64,000 nt of DNA from Dasania sp. GY-MA-18 (lineage in GTDB: Bacteria > Pseudomonadota > Gammaproteobacteria > Pseudomonadales > Dasaniaceae): positions 372,001 through 436,000 of the forward strand of contig NZ_JANHAP010000001.1 of assembly GCF_024734385.1 (NCBI RefSeq), read 5' to 3'. Positions 37,044 to 47,072 of this stretch are shown here, piece after piece. The translations under genes were made by a program, and so were the position numbers. The notes under the pieces are model-generated. The model made no database searches, had not been told where the DNA came from, and was given only the letters and a program-made list of their open reading frames with translations. Within the stretch, counting starts at the first letter, position 1; each line of letters begins with the position of its first letter.

Positions 37044-37895
37044 TTATACCTCATTGGCTGCAGCGTATTGCCCTAGCGTCACCCTATCCATGCCGGCTAT
37101 ATCTTTTAGTGTAGCAACAGCCACATAGCCATGCGCTTTGAGCAAGGCACGTACTGCCTCAGCCTGCTCATAGCCATGCTCAAACAGCAGCCAAGCGCCG
37201 GGTTTTAAATACGCAGGCGCCTGCACACTGATATGCTCTATATCAGCCAAACCTTGTTTGCCTGCTACCAGCGCACTGCGCGGTTCAAAGCGTACATCAC
37301 CCTCGGATAAGTGTGGATCATTGGCATCTATATAAGGCGGGTTGCTAACTATAAGATCAAACTGTTGCTTAGGAATATCTGTAAACCAATCAGACTGTAA
37401 AAATTTAGCGTTGTTAATTTTATTAAGCCGGCCATTGCGCTCAGCTAACGCCACAGCCTCACGTTGTAGATCACAGCCCAGCACCTGCCATAGACTATTT
37501 TCTGAAGCAATAGCTAAGGCTATAGCACCGGTGCCAGTGCCCAAGTCCAGCACTAGCGCGTTCGGTTTAGCTGCTAGTTTCTCTAGGGCTATTTCAACCA
37601 GTAACTCAGTTTCAGGGCGAGGGATTAACGTAGAGGGATTGACCTGTAAATCCAAGGTCCAAAAACCGCGGCTGCCTAGCAAATGGGCTATGGGCTCACC
37701 GGCCTGCCTGCGCTGCAACAGCGTTTGAAATTGCTGCTGTTGCGCTGCACTCACTTCACGCTCTGGCCAGGTTTTTAAATAAGTACGGTTTTGTTCCAGG
37801 GAGTGTGCTAATAGCAGCTCAACATCTAAACCTGGTGTATCACTCACCGCCGCCAAGCTGCTGCGGCTAGCTAACAGCTCAGCGATACTACTCAT
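37044..37895 (-). CDS. prmC: Release factor glutamine N5-methyltransferase
   Basis: 283 residues. The N-terminal helical domain recognises release factors. The SAM site is [16 protein letters not shown] (near 114-129), and the catalytic NPPY lies in [13 protein letters not shown] (near 180). It methylates the Gln of the GGQ motif in RF1 and RF2. Its start overlaps the prfA stop by 4 bp, so it is coupled to its own substrate's gene. Confidence 0.95.
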   Translation of the reverse strand: MSSIAELLASRSSLAAVSDTPGLDVELLLAHSLEQNRTYLKTWPEREVSAAQQQQFQTLLQRRQAGEPIAHLLGSRGFWTLDLQVNPSTLIPRPETELLVEIALEKLAAKPNALVLDLGTGTGAIALAIASENSLWQVLGCDLQREAVALAERNGRLNKINNAKFLQSDWFTDIPKQQFDLIVSNPPYIDANDPHLSEGDVRFEPRSALVAGKQGLADIEHISVQAPAYLKPGAWLLFEHGYEQAEAVRALLKAHGYVAVATLKDIAGMDRVTLGQYAAANEV

Positions 37896-38977
37896 TCGTC
37901 GCCCATAGAGGCCAATAGGTCTGCCTGATATTCATTGCGCAGCGGCTCTATGACTTCGTGTAAAGACCCTTCCATAATTTCGTTTAACTTATATAAAGTT
38001 AAGTTTATGCGGTGGTCACTCACGCGGCCCTGCGGATAATTATAGGTGCGTATGCGCTCAGAGCGATCGCCACTGCCCACCAAGTTACGGCGCTCACTGG
38101 CCTGCTCTTGCTGCTGTTTCTCTTGCATGCCAGTTAATATACGCGACTGCAATAGCGACATAGCGCGGGCTTTGTTTTTATGCTGCGAGCGCTCGTCCTG
38201 ACACTCCACCACTATGCCGGTGGGTATATGGGTAATACGTATAGCCGAGTCGGTTTTGTTAACGTGCTGGCCACCTGCGCCCGAAGCTCTAAAGGTATCC
38301 ACTCGTATATCGGCTTTGTTAATGTCTATGGCATCAACCTCATCGATTTCAGGCATCACCGCTACGGTGCAAGCTGAGGTATGCACGCGCCCCTGCGATT
38401 CGGTTTCGGGTACGCGCTGCACTCGGTGAGCGCCCGATTCAAATTTTAAATGAGCGTATACGTCTTGGCCGCTAATGCTGGCAATAATTTCTTTATAGCC
38501 GCCGTGTTCACCTTCTCGCTCGCTGACCACCGATAACTTCCAGCCTTGGTTTTCGGCATAGCGCGAATACATGCGGTATAGGTCACCGGCAAAAATCGCT
38601 GCTTCATCACCGCCGGTGCCAGCGCGAACTTCTAAAAACACATTATTGGAGTCGTTGGGGTCGCGGGGCAGCAATAATTTTTGTAGCTCTTGTTCTAGCT
38701 CATCTCTTTGCGCTTGGCTGCTTTTTAATTCTTCCTTGCCCATTTCGCGCATATCGGGGTCGCTATCGTCCAGCAATACTTGCGCCTCTTCTATATTGTC
38801 TAAGGCCACCCGGTATTGCTCGTAACATTTCACTACCGGCTCTACTTCGGCATATTCTTTAGACAGTGCGCGAAACTTATCTTGATTAGAAATAACTTCA
38901 CTATCACTTAATAAGGCACCTAATTCTTCGTGCCTGTCGATCAAGTTTTCTAACTTATTTACTAGGGACTGTTTCAT
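37892..38977 (-). CDS. prfA: Peptide chain release factor 1
   Basis: 361 residues, the standard RF1 length (E. coli 360). The stop-codon-recognition tripeptide region is [14 protein letters not shown] (PxT as PET). The catalytic [13 protein letters not shown] carries the GGQ loop near 233. It reads UAA and UAG and releases the peptide on the ribosome. It is the second gene of hemA-prfA-prmC-moeB, 48 bp after hemA. Confidence 0.97.
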   Translation of the reverse strand: MKQSLVNKLENLIDRHEELGALLSDSEVISNQDKFRALSKEYAEVEPVVKCYEQYRVALDNIEEAQVLLDDSDPDMREMGKEELKSSQAQRDELEQELQKLLLPRDPNDSNNVFLEVRAGTGGDEAAIFAGDLYRMYSRYAENQGWKLSVVSEREGEHGGYKEIIASISGQDVYAHLKFESGAHRVQRVPETESQGRVHTSACTVAVMPEIDEVDAIDINKADIRVDTFRASGAGGQHVNKTDSAIRITHIPTGIVVECQDERSQHKNKARAMSLLQSRILTGMQEKQQQEQASERRNLVGSGDRSERIRTYNYPQGRVSDHRINLTLYKLNEIMEGSLHEVIEPLRNEYQADLLASMGDE

Positions 38978-39025
38978 ATCATATCTTTTAATAAGGGTGT
39001 GATTGGCTGGCTAAGTTAGCAATGG

Positions 39026-40312
39026 CTAGTCGTTGTCTGAAGCCGCCGTTGAGGCTTTACTTTTTAAACCAAATAATTGTTGGGTCAAACTAATTAAATC
39101 TTTGCGGCCATGGGCGCTGGCTTTTTTCATTTCTATGCTGGGGCTGTGGATTAATTTATTGGTTAGGCTGCGGGCCATTTGTTCCAGCACTCGTTCGGGC
39201 TGGGCGCCTTTTTCTAACTGTTTTAAGGCTCTAGCCAACTCAGCATCGCGTATTTGTTCCGACTGCGAGCGAAACGCTTTTAAGGTGTCTACCGCATCCA
39301 GCGAGCGCATTTTTTGTAAATAATCGCCCACCCCTTCGTTAATAATTTCATCCGCTTTACGCACTTCTTGCTGTCGACTTTGGCGATTGGCATCGACTAT
39401 TTCGGTGAGGTCATCAACGCTATATAAATACACATCCTCCAGTTCGCCCACCTGCTCTTCTATATCTCGCGGCACCGCTATATCAACCATTAACATAGGT
39501 TTGTGCTTGCGGATTTTTAGCGCGTGTTCCACCGCCCCCTTGCCCAAAATAGGTAATTGGCTGGCGGTGGATGAAATCACTATATCGGCTTTTACTAATT
39601 GCTCGGGGATTTCCGATAGCAGCACCGCCTCGGCAGCAAACTGCTGCGCCAACTCCTTGGCCCGCCCCAAGGTACGATTGGCCACCACTATATTGCCCAC
39701 ACCATTTTCTGAGAGATGCTTGGCCACCAGCTCTATGGTTTCACCGGCACCAATTAACAATGCCGAGGTATTGCTAAGATCAGAAAAAATATGCCGCGAT
39801 AAAGTCACCGCCGCAAAGGCCACCGACACCGGGTTTTCACCTATGGCGGTATCGGTACGCACTTTTTTCGCCAGCGAAAACACATGGGGGAAAACATTAT
39901 AAAGTTGCGAATCTACCGCACCGGCCTCCTGCGCCACCGCATAGGCGGATTTCATTTGCCCAAAAATCTGCGGCTCACCCAAGACCAGCGAATCCAAACC
40001 ACTGGACACCTCTACCATATGGCGCAGGGCTCGTTCTTCATGATGCTCGTAATAACAGGCTTGTAAATCGGCCAAGGATAATTGATGGTAGGCTGCCAGC
40101 CACTGCAAAATACGCTGGCTGGCATTATCGCCCCCGGCCACCGCAAAAATTTCGGTACGGTTACAGGTGGATAAAATCGCCGCCTCATCCACCGCCGCCA
40201 CTGCCAGTAAATCCTGCAGGGCCTCGGTCATTTGCTCAGGCGCAAAGGCCACGCGCTCGCGCAGAGACACATGTGCCGACTTATGATTTATACCCAGTGC
40301 TAATAAAGCCAT
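39026..40312 (-). CDS. hemA: Glutamyl-tRNA reductase
   Basis: 428 residues. The catalytic Cys lies in [13 protein letters not shown] (near 50), [20 protein letters not shown] near 105, the NADPH fold [17 protein letters not shown] near 188, and a C-terminal dimerisation helix. It reduces Glu-tRNA(Glu) to glutamate-1-semialdehyde, the first step of haem synthesis by the C5 route. It is divergent from the TPR-lipoprotein gene, with 283 bp between them, as is usual beside lolB in gammaproteobacteria. Confidence 0.97.
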   Translation of the reverse strand: MALLALGINHKSAHVSLRERVAFAPEQMTEALQDLLAVAAVDEAAILSTCNRTEIFAVAGGDNASQRILQWLAAYHQLSLADLQACYYEHHEERALRHMVEVSSGLDSLVLGEPQIFGQMKSAYAVAQEAGAVDSQLYNVFPHVFSLAKKVRTDTAIGENPVSVAFAAVTLSRHIFSDLSNTSALLIGAGETIELVAKHLSENGVGNIVVANRTLGRAKELAQQFAAEAVLLSEIPEQLVKADIVISSTASQLPILGKGAVEHALKIRKHKPMLMVDIAVPRDIEEQVGELEDVYLYSVDDLTEIVDANRQSRQQEVRKADEIINEGVGDYLQKMRSLDAVDTLKAFRSQSEQIRDAELARALKQLEKGAQPERVLEQMARSLTNKLIHSPSIEMKKASAHGRKDLISLTQQLFGLKSKASTAASDND

Positions 40313-40595
40313 TTTGCTGTTGGCGAACCCTACAAAGTCATCTCAGTTTGCCCAACCCACCATGGCTGCTTTGGCCAAACCCTAAAAAAGCGCCCAATTC
40401 TATCAAGTTAGCGAGCAAATGTGGATTGATCTTCACCTTACTGGGTCTAAGTCTTGGCCTAATGCTAAGTTTAAACTAGGCAAGAGCACTTAAAAATCGA
40501 CTTTTTTAGCCCTAACCCAGACTTAGCCACCGGCCAGCTGGTTTTCTGGCTGGGCTTTGTGTCATTATGAGAGCAACTGAAGGAACACTGTATTT

Positions 40596-42371
40596 ATGAA
40601 GAATTACCTGTGGCTTATTGCCTTGCTCACCCTACAGCTAGGCGCCTGTACTGTCGCTAATCACCCCACAGACAGGGCCCCCAGCGACAACGCCCAGCCC
40701 AAACAAGCCGAAGCTGAAAAACCCGCCATACCCAGCCGCCCTTTCTCAGCGGACAGCTTCCACGACTTACTGGTCGCCGAGTTTGCCGTGCGCCGCAATC
40801 AATTTGATGTCGCCCTAGGTCACTATGTGCATCAGGCCCACCAAACCCGCGACCCTGGGGTAACCGCCAGAGCTACTCGGCTAGCGCAGTATATTAAAGC
40901 CCAAAACGCCGCCTTAGATATGGCACAGCTATGGGCCGAGCTGGAACCCGACAGCGCTGAAGCCCAATACACCACCGCCACCCTGCTGGCCCAAAACAAA
41001 CAACCCTTACAAGCACTGGAACACATGGAGCGAGTGCTTAATGCCGGCGGCGCTACCAACTTTACCGCCATTGTCGCCTCCAGCCTCAACATGCCCAAAC
41101 TCAGCCAACAACTGGTGGCCTCAGCCATTGATGGCCTGATTAGCCGCCACCCCCAATACGGCCAGCTTTATGTTAGCCGCGCCATTATGGAGCAGAGCCA
41201 TAACAAACCCAGCCAGGCCCTAGCCTCGGTGCGCAAGGGCATAGCGCTGGACAACACCGACTTACAGGCAGTGATTATAGAAACCCGGCTACTACAGCAA
41301 ATGGGCCGGGACGATGAAGCCTTTGTTAGGCTAGAGGCCATACAACAACAATACCCCGACAACCGACGCCTGCGCCTACAATACGCCCGCCTACTACTAA
41401 AAAAAGACCTCAACAAGGCCCGCGAACAATTCGAATACCTGCTAGCCAGCACCCCCAACGAGGCTGACCTGCTAATGTCGCTGGCCCTAATCAACACCGA
41501 GCTCAACGACTACCCGCAAGCGAAGCAATATTTTAAACGCGCCCTGGCCACCAATACGCGCAACAACGAAGCGCTGTATTACCTAGCCCAAATAGCCGAG
41601 CGCGAAGATTTATTAGATGAAGCTATCGCCCGCTACCAAGCCATATCCCTAGGCGATGACTATATCGCCGCCAGCAACCGCATGGCCGAGCTCTACAGCC
41701 AACAAGGCGATGACGACGCGGCCCTAGCCATGCTGCAACAACGCCGCCAGCAGCACCCCGAGCTGGCGCTGCGCTTTTATTTGCTAGAGGCCGAACTACT
41801 GTTTAACAGCCAACACTATGAACAATGCCACGCACTACTGACAGAGGCCCTGAACCTGCACCCAGAGCAAGGCAACTTGCTTTATATGCGCTCACTGGTT
41901 AGCGAAAGGCGCAACGACTTTGCGCTTATGGAACAAGACCTGCGCAGCATCATCACCCAGGACCCACAAAATGTGACGGCCCTTAACGCCCTAGGCTATG
42001 TACTAGCCAATCGCGGCGTGCGCCTGGAAGAAGCCTTTGAACTCATCAACCAAGCCCTAAGCTTAAAACCCAATGACCCCGCTATACTCGACAGCCTGGG
42101 CTGGGTAGAATTCAAACGCGGTAATTACGCACGGGCTGTGACCTTATTAGAAAAAGCCTACGCCGCCTTCCCCGACCCCGAAGTAGCCTCACACCTGGGA
42201 GAGGTGCTATGGACGCTTAATAAGCAAGAACAAGCCCAACAGATCTGGCAGCAGGGGCTAGAAAAAAACCCCGGCAACCCCATTATTGAAAGCACCATGC
42301 AACGCCTATTAAATAACAGCGGCAACAGCGAACTTACCACTGCCGCACCACCTGCCAACAGCAGCCCTTAA
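40596..42371 (+). CDS. TPR-repeat lipoprotein
   Basis: 591 residues. The lipobox LQLGAC places the lipidated Cys at 18. Many tetratricopeptide repeats follow (about 60-575), for example PNEADLLMSLALINTELNDYPQAKQYFKRAL and NDPAILDSLGWVEFKRGNYARAVTLLEKAYAAFP. There is a Pro/Ala-rich linker near 25-50. It should be a protein-protein scaffold anchored to the outer membrane, facing the periplasm. It precedes lolB by 2 bp in the conserved hemA/lolB arrangement, so lipoprotein trafficking or envelope assembly is a reasonable context. The partner is unknown. Confidence 0.9.
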   Translation: MKNYLWLIALLTLQLGACTVANHPTDRAPSDNAQPKQAEAEKPAIPSRPFSADSFHDLLVAEFAVRRNQFDVALGHYVHQAHQTRDPGVTARATRLAQYIKAQNAALDMAQLWAELEPDSAEAQYTTATLLAQNKQPLQALEHMERVLNAGGATNFTAIVASSLNMPKLSQQLVASAIDGLISRHPQYGQLYVSRAIMEQSHNKPSQALASVRKGIALDNTDLQAVIIETRLLQQMGRDDEAFVRLEAIQQQYPDNRRLRLQYARLLLKKDLNKAREQFEYLLASTPNEADLLMSLALINTELNDYPQAKQYFKRALATNTRNNEALYYLAQIAEREDLLDEAIARYQAISLGDDYIAASNRMAELYSQQGDDDAALAMLQQRRQQHPELALRFYLLEAELLFNSQHYEQCHALLTEALNLHPEQGNLLYMRSLVSERRNDFALMEQDLRSIITQDPQNVTALNALGYVLANRGVRLEEAFELINQALSLKPNDPAILDSLGWVEFKRGNYARAVTLLEKAYAAFPDPEVASHLGEVLWTLNKQEQAQQIWQQGLEKNPGNPIIESTMQRLLNNSGNSELTTAAPPANSSP

Positions 42372-42373
42372 GC

Positions 42374-43030
42374 ATGCCCAAAACCTATACCAATCGACAG
42401 TTCTCTTTAGTACCACTGACCGTAGCACTAACACTACTGGCAGGCTGTAGCCACCAGCCCCAGCCTGAAGACCAGCTGTGGCTAAGCAGCAGCCAACAAC
42501 AGGCCAACCACGGCATACAGCAATGGCAAATAGGTGGCAAAATTGGCATACGCAGCCCCTCCGACTCCAATACCGCTTATTTAAATTGGCAGCAGTGCGG
42601 CGATGCCTTTGATATACGCCTTAGCGGCCCTCTGGGGCAGGGCGCAGCCCATTTATGGGGCGACAGTCTACAAGTACAATTGCAAACCAATGAGCAGCTA
42701 TACAGCGCCGACCAACCCGAGCAGCTGCTAGCCGAACAGGGCTGGCAACTGCCGGTCTCGCAACTTTTATACTGGGTGCGCGGCCTACCCGCCCCCGGCC
42801 ACGCCATTAGCCAAGCCGATAACAGCGGCTTTAGCCAAATGGGCTGGCAAATCGATTACCGACAATGGCTAAGCCTGGACGGCCACAGCCTGCCCAAGAA
42901 AGCTGTAGCCAGCCACCCGCAACTGAAAGTAACGCTATTGTTAAAAAAATGGGCACTGGACGCTGACTGCAGCCCCGAACAACTCAGCAAGCGCCTACCC
43001 ACAAACGCCCACAACTCCCTATCACAGTAA
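42374..43030 (+). CDS. lolB: Outer-membrane lipoprotein LolB
   Basis: 218 residues. The signal peptide ends in the lipobox LLAGC (Cys 25). The LolB core has [52 protein letters not shown] and GWQIDYRQW. It accepts lipoproteins from LolA and inserts them in the outer membrane. It lies between the TPR lipoprotein gene and ispE, 14 bp before the latter, which is the standard gammaproteobacterial order. Confidence 0.94.
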   Translation: MPKTYTNRQFSLVPLTVALTLLAGCSHQPQPEDQLWLSSSQQQANHGIQQWQIGGKIGIRSPSDSNTAYLNWQQCGDAFDIRLSGPLGQGAAHLWGDSLQVQLQTNEQLYSADQPEQLLAEQGWQLPVSQLLYWVRGLPAPGHAISQADNSGFSQMGWQIDYRQWLSLDGHSLPKKAVASHPQLKVTLLLKKWALDADCSPEQLSKRLPTNAHNSLSQ

Positions 43031-43044
43031 GAATACCTCCACAC

Positions 43045-43884
43045 ATGAGTACACTTTCACTGCTAGCCCCGGCCAAGCTCAACCTGTTTTTACATATTAC
43101 CGGCCAACGTGCCGACGGCTATCACGAGCTACAAACCTTATTTCAGCTGTTAGATTACGGTGACACCCTGCACTTTAATCTGCGCCAAGATGCACAACTT
43201 AGCATCAGCCCCGCAATCGCCGGGGTAGCTGCAGAAGATAATTTAATCCTGCGCGCCGCTAAACTTTTACAGCAATACAGCGGCTGTAATTTGGGCGCCG
43301 ACATACAGATTGATAAAATTTTACCCTTGGGCGGCGGTTTGGGCGGCGGCAGCTCCAATGCAGCAACCACCTTAGTTGGCCTTAATCATTTATGGCAATT
43401 ACAACTCCCCCTACACGAATTAGCACAATTAGGTTTGCAATTAGGCGCGGATGTACCGCTGTTTGTTGAGGGCAAAAGTGCATGGGCCGAAGGGGTGGGA
43501 GAGCGCCTAACTGCTCTAAAAATACCCGATTGTTGGTATCTTGTACTAAAACCTGATTGCGAAGTGTCCACTTTGCAAATTTTTTCAAACAAACAATTGA
43601 CACGTAACACCTCACCCATCACAATAGCCGCCGTTTTCGAGGAGGGCCACACGAACGATTGTGAGCCTGTAGTGAGAGCACTTTACCCCGAAGTGGATAA
43701 CGCACTTAAGTGGTTGAGTCTAAAGACTAATTCTCGATTAACCGGCACCGGCGCTTGTGTATTTGGCCAGTTTGCTGATCAAGCATCAGCACTACAGGTT
43801 TTAAATGAGTTGCCCGCCGAGTTAACAGGCTTTGTGGCCAAAGGGGTAAACCAATCACCCTGTCACAGCAAGCTGGGCTTATAG
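43045..43884 (+). CDS. ispE: 4-diphosphocytidyl-2-C-methyl-D-erythritol kinase
   Basis: 279 residues, a GHMP kinase. The substrate motif is [24 protein letters not shown], the ATP loop [18 protein letters not shown] (near 92-109) and the third motif [13 protein letters not shown] (near 235). It phosphorylates CDP-methylerythritol in the MEP isoprenoid pathway. A tRNA-Gln gene starts 17 bp after the stop, so the two are probably on one transcript. Confidence 0.96.
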   Translation: MSTLSLLAPAKLNLFLHITGQRADGYHELQTLFQLLDYGDTLHFNLRQDAQLSISPAIAGVAAEDNLILRAAKLLQQYSGCNLGADIQIDKILPLGGGLGGGSSNAATTLVGLNHLWQLQLPLHELAQLGLQLGADVPLFVEGKSAWAEGVGERLTALKIPDCWYLVLKPDCEVSTLQIFSNKQLTRNTSPITIAAVFEEGHTNDCEPVVRALYPEVDNALKWLSLKTNSRLTGTGACVFGQFADQASALQVLNELPAELTGFVAKGVNQSPCHSKLGL

Positions 43885-43901
43885 AGCCAACAAAAGTTTA
43901 T

Positions 43902-43976
43902 TGGGGCGTCGCCAAGCGGCAAGGCACTGGGTTTTGATCTCAGCATTCGAAGGTTCGAATCCTTCCGCCCCAGCCA
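43902..43976 (+). tRNA. tRNA-Gln (UUG)
   Basis: 75 nt including encoded CCA. The acceptor stem is TGGGGCG/CGCCCCA with discriminator G. The anticodon stem CTGGG/CTCAG encloses TTTTGAT with anticodon TTG at 34-36. The T stem GAAGG/CCTTC encloses TTCGAAT. It lies between ispE and prs and is followed at once by tandem repeats that copy its 3' end. Confidence 0.97.
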
Positions 43977-44361
43977 TTTTAGAACACTCATAGCCTTTGG
44001 CATGAGCCGCTGGAAAAGAAGCATGGCTTCTAGCCAGAAGGAGTCGAACCGGGTTCGACAAACGCAACAGCGTTTGGACATCATCGCAGATGATGGGGCT
44101 TTAGCCCTGAAAGCCGTAAGGCTTGAATCCATCCTTCCGCCCCAGCCATTTTAGAACACTCATAGCCTTTGGCATGAGATGCTGGAAAAGAAGCATAGCT
44201 TCTAGCCAGAAGGAGTCGAACCAGGTTCGACAAACGCAACAGCGTTTGGACATCATCGCAGATGATGGGGCTTTAGCCCTGAAAGCCGCAAGGCTTGAAT
44301 CCATCCTTCCGCCCCAGCCATTTTAGAAAGCTCATAGCCTTTGGCATGAGCTGCTGGAAAA
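43960..44361 (+). repeat. Tandem hairpin repeats derived from the 3' end of tRNA-Gln (172 bp units)
   Basis: Two full 172-bp units (43960-44131 and 44132-44303) and a 58-bp third copy. Each begins TCCTTCCGCCCCAGCCA, the last 17 nt of the tRNA. Within unit 1 the hairpins run one after another: CTCATAGCC/GGCATGAG, AGAAGC/GCTTCT, GTCGAACC/GGTTCGAC (44043-44059), CAAACGC/GCGTTTG (44059-44076), CATCATC/GATGATG (44079-44095), GGGCT/AGCCC (44096-44107) and AAGCC/GGCTT (44111-44124). Differences between units fall mostly in loops (ATG/ATA, G/A, GTAA/GCAA). A GAAGG...CCTTC pair equivalent to the tRNA T stem brackets the array. Confidence 0.93.
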
Positions 44362-44547
44362 GGATTTTTAGCTAGCAGGGTTTTAAACCAGCCCTGACGC
44401 TGTAGTAACAGCATGTTTTAAGTTCGTCGCACTAACTGGAGCGGCACACCGACCAAAAGCTTATACAACTAAGCTATCGGTTTCGGTGCATAGCACTGAA
44501 GCTACACAGACCCACAGCCCACAACAGCCACAAGCAGGATACCCATC
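44362..44547 (+). other. Spacer between the repeat array and prs
   Basis: It holds further short hairpins (CAGGG/CCCTG near 44377-44396; GCTG/CAGC near 44399-44412) and the prs ribosome site AGGA. No reading frame is credible. It may contain the prs promoter, but no good -35/-10 pair stands out. Confidence 0.5.
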
Positions 44548-45492
44548 GTGTCTACGTTAATGATTTTTACCGGTAACGCTAACCCCGAACTGGCTCAAAA
44601 AGTTAGCGATCAGCTACACATCCCGCTGGGTGACGCCGACGTTAGTCAATTCAGCGATGGTGAAATCGCCGTAGAAATTAACGAGAACGTGCGTGGTGCT
44701 GATGTCTTTATCATTCAATCTACCTGCGCTCCCACCAATGATAACTTGATGGAATTGATCGTTATGATCGATGCCCTACGCCGCGCTTCTGCTGGCCGAG
44801 TTACTGCGGTAGTGCCTTACTTCGGCTATGCCCGCCAAGATCGCCGCGTACGCTCTTCACGTGTACCCATTAGCGCCAAAGTCGTTGCCGACATGATGAC
44901 AGGCGTAGGTGTAGACCGCGTATTAACCGTCGATTTACACGCCGAGCAAATTCAGGGCTTTTTTGATGTACCCGTAGATAACGTTTACGGCTCACCAGTA
45001 CTGTTAGACGATATCACTAAACAAAACTACGAAAACATTGTAGTTGTTTCACCCGATATAGGCGGCGTAGTTCGTGCCCGCGCCGTGGCCAAGCAATTAG
45101 ATGATTGCGACCTAGCCATCATAGACAAGCGCCGCCCACAAGCTAACGAAGCGCAAGTCATGCACATCATCGGTGAAGTAGAAGGCCGCACCTGCATACT
45201 AGTCGACGATATGGTCGATACCGCTGGCACACTATGTAAAGCTGCCGAAGCACTTAAAGAGCACGGCGCTAAAAAGGTTGTAGCCTACTGTACCCACCCT
45301 GTACTTTCAGGCAACGCCCTAAACAACTTAAAAAACTCAGCACTGGATGAGCTAGTCGTTACCGACACCATTCCGCTGAGCGAAGAAGCCAAAAACCTAG
45401 GCAATATACGCCAGTTATCTATGGCTTACTTACTCGCTGAGTCGGTACGCCGAGTCAGCAACGAAGAGTCGATTAGCGCACTCTTCCGCTAA
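44548..45492 (+). CDS. prs: Ribose-phosphate pyrophosphokinase
   Basis: 314 residues (E. coli Prs 315). The start is GTG with AGGA about nine bases upstream; the protein begins [16 protein letters not shown]. Motifs are [32 protein letters not shown] (near 90-105), the catalytic-His region [14 protein letters not shown], and the PRPP loop [13 protein letters not shown] (near 215). It makes PRPP from ribose 5-phosphate and ATP for nucleotide, His and Trp synthesis. Codon use suggests strong expression. Confidence 0.97.
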   Translation: MSTLMIFTGNANPELAQKVSDQLHIPLGDADVSQFSDGEIAVEINENVRGADVFIIQSTCAPTNDNLMELIVMIDALRRASAGRVTAVVPYFGYARQDRRVRSSRVPISAKVVADMMTGVGVDRVLTVDLHAEQIQGFFDVPVDNVYGSPVLLDDITKQNYENIVVVSPDIGGVVRARAVAKQLDDCDLAIIDKRRPQANEAQVMHIIGEVEGRTCILVDDMVDTAGTLCKAAEALKEHGAKKVVAYCTHPVLSGNALNNLKNSALDELVVTDTIPLSEEAKNLGNIRQLSMAYLLAESVRRVSNEESISALFR

Positions 45493-45523
45493 ATACTGCT
45501 TAGCCACAGCAATAAGGCTAAAC

Positions 45524-45555
45524 AAAAGGGACAGTTTTTATACACTGTCCCTTTT
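45524..45555 (+). terminator. Terminator of prs
   Basis: A 12-bp perfect stem AAAAGGGACAGT/ACTGTCCCTTTT encloses an 8-nt loop and ends in T4, 31 bp after the prs stop. Confidence 0.85.
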
Positions 45556-45671
45556 GCCGTTTTAAGTTAAAGCCTAAAACGGCGTAACAAATACCGTTTG
45601 CCAGCAGACATAAAGCTACTGGCAAACACTAAAAGAGGCGACTTAACCCCAGTGTTAACACCCTCGCAACC

Positions 45672-45703
45672 CTCACCAAACGCCGGTCGCAGGCCTTGGT
45701 GAG
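45672..45703 (+). promoter_or_regulatory. Leader hairpin before rplY
   Basis: CTCACCAA pairs with TTGGTGAG, with an inner GCC/GGC pair around GGTCGCA. It ends 24 bases before the rplY ATG and just before the TAGGAG ribosome site. L25 binds 5S rRNA loop E, so a leader structure could mimic its target, but this is only a guess. Confidence 0.4.
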
Positions 45704-45727
45704 CTTCGCTACTATAGGAGACATATT

Positions 45728-46384
45728 ATGTCTGGCGAATTTACTTTAGACGCACAAACCAGAACAGACTTAGGGAAAGGTGCGAGCCGCCGCCTACGTC
45801 GTCTGGACAACAAAGTATTAGGCATCATTTACGGTGGTGGCAAAAAGAAGCCTGCCCCTATCATGGTTGCTGAAAACGAAATCGTTAAGCTTGCTAACAA
45901 CGAAGCGTTTTTCACTAGCTTAATCACTTTAAACCTTGATGGTAAAGCTGAGCAGGTAGTTGTTAAAGACGTACAACGTCACCCCGCTAAAGAAACCTTC
46001 ATGCACGTTGATTTTATGCGCGTAAGTGCTAAAACCAAAATCACCATGCACGTACCTTTACACTTCATCAATGAAGAAAGCTGCCCAGGCGTTAAGCTAC
46101 AAGGCGGTAAAGCCAACCACGCATTGAACGACATCGAAGTTTCTTGCTTACCTAAAGACCTACCCGAGTTTATCGAAGTAGACCTAGGTGCATTAAACGC
46201 TGGCGAAAACATCCACCTTTCTGACCTTAAGCTACCTAAAGGCGTAGAAAGCGTTGCATTAAGCCACGGTGAAGATCACGACCTGTTAGTTTGTGCTGTA
46301 AACGTACCTCGCGGCGCTGCCGGCGATGACGAAGCAGAAGCTGAAGGCGATGCAGAAGCCAAAGCAGAAGGCGGCGAAGAGTAA
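45728..46384 (+). CDS. rplY: 50S ribosomal protein L25, long CTC form
   Basis: 218 residues. An N-terminal L25 domain (about 5-92; RTDLGKGASRRLRR, QRHPAKETFMHVDFMRVS) is followed by the CTC-type beta domain (about 97-185) and an acidic Glu/Ala-rich tail (190-218). It binds 5S rRNA in the large subunit. It is placed before pth as in most gammaproteobacteria. Codon use is strongly biased, as expected for a ribosomal protein. Confidence 0.96.
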   Translation: MSGEFTLDAQTRTDLGKGASRRLRRLDNKVLGIIYGGGKKKPAPIMVAENEIVKLANNEAFFTSLITLNLDGKAEQVVVKDVQRHPAKETFMHVDFMRVSAKTKITMHVPLHFINEESCPGVKLQGGKANHALNDIEVSCLPKDLPEFIEVDLGALNAGENIHLSDLKLPKGVESVALSHGEDHDLLVCAVNVPRGAAGDDEAEAEGDAEAKAEGGEE

Positions 46385-46430
46385 TCTCGCCCCTTTAGCT
46401 CACGCTAAGTAACACAATAAGGCCCCGACA

Positions 46431-47030
46431 TTGAGTGCAATTGAACTTATCGTTGGCCTGGGTAACCCAGGCCGTGAATACGAAGAGACGCGCCACAATG
46501 CCGGGGCCTTATTTGTTAGCGAGCTGGCTAGGCAATATAACGCCACGCTCAAATCCGAAGCCAAGTTTTTTGGCGACACCGCCCGCATCAACTTAGTTGA
46601 TAGCCTAGGCAAGAGCCACGATGTGCGCTTATTAATTCCCAGCACCTTTATGAACCGCAGCGGGCTAGCCATCGCAGCCATGGCCAGCTTTTATAAAGTT
46701 GCTCCCGAAAAAATTCTTGTTGCCCACGACGAACTAGATATAGACGCAGGCACCGCACGCTTTAAACAAGGCTGCGGCCACGGCGGCCACAATGGCCTGC
46801 GCGACACCATTGCCAAACTGGGTAACAACAAAAATTTTCACCGCCTGCGTATAGGCATAGGTCACCCCGGCTCGGCCGACAAAGTGACCGGCTACGTGCT
46901 CAACAAAGCACCCGCCAAAGAACATCAAATGATGATGGATATTATTGACGATAGTATTCGCGCGCTACCCCACGCCTTAGCTGGCGACTGGGCTAAAGCC
47001 ATGCACCACTTACACAGCATAAAAGCCTAA
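46431..47030 (+). CDS. pth: Peptidyl-tRNA hydrolase
   Basis: 199 residues with an unusual TTG start at 46431, chosen because it yields the standard N terminus [25 protein letters not shown] and has AAGG seven bases before it; no ATG fits. The catalytic His is in [11 protein letters not shown], with [12 protein letters not shown] and [10 protein letters not shown] further on. It releases peptides from prematurely dropped peptidyl-tRNA. It is 46 bp after rplY and 42 bp before ychF. Confidence 0.96.
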   Translation: MSAIELIVGLGNPGREYEETRHNAGALFVSELARQYNATLKSEAKFFGDTARINLVDSLGKSHDVRLLIPSTFMNRSGLAIAAMASFYKVAPEKILVAHDELDIDAGTARFKQGCGHGGHNGLRDTIAKLGNNKNFHRLRIGIGHPGSADKVTGYVLNKAPAKEHQMMMDIIDDSIRALPHALAGDWAKAMHHLHSIKA

Positions 47031-47072
47031 GGCTTTTACTCGATAGCGTTACACAGACAACAGGAACAGACC

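Noticed and set aside
44101-44326. Frames on both strands inside the tRNA-Gln repeats
   Set aside because: They are by-products of palindromic repeats and have no ribosome sites or family resemblance.
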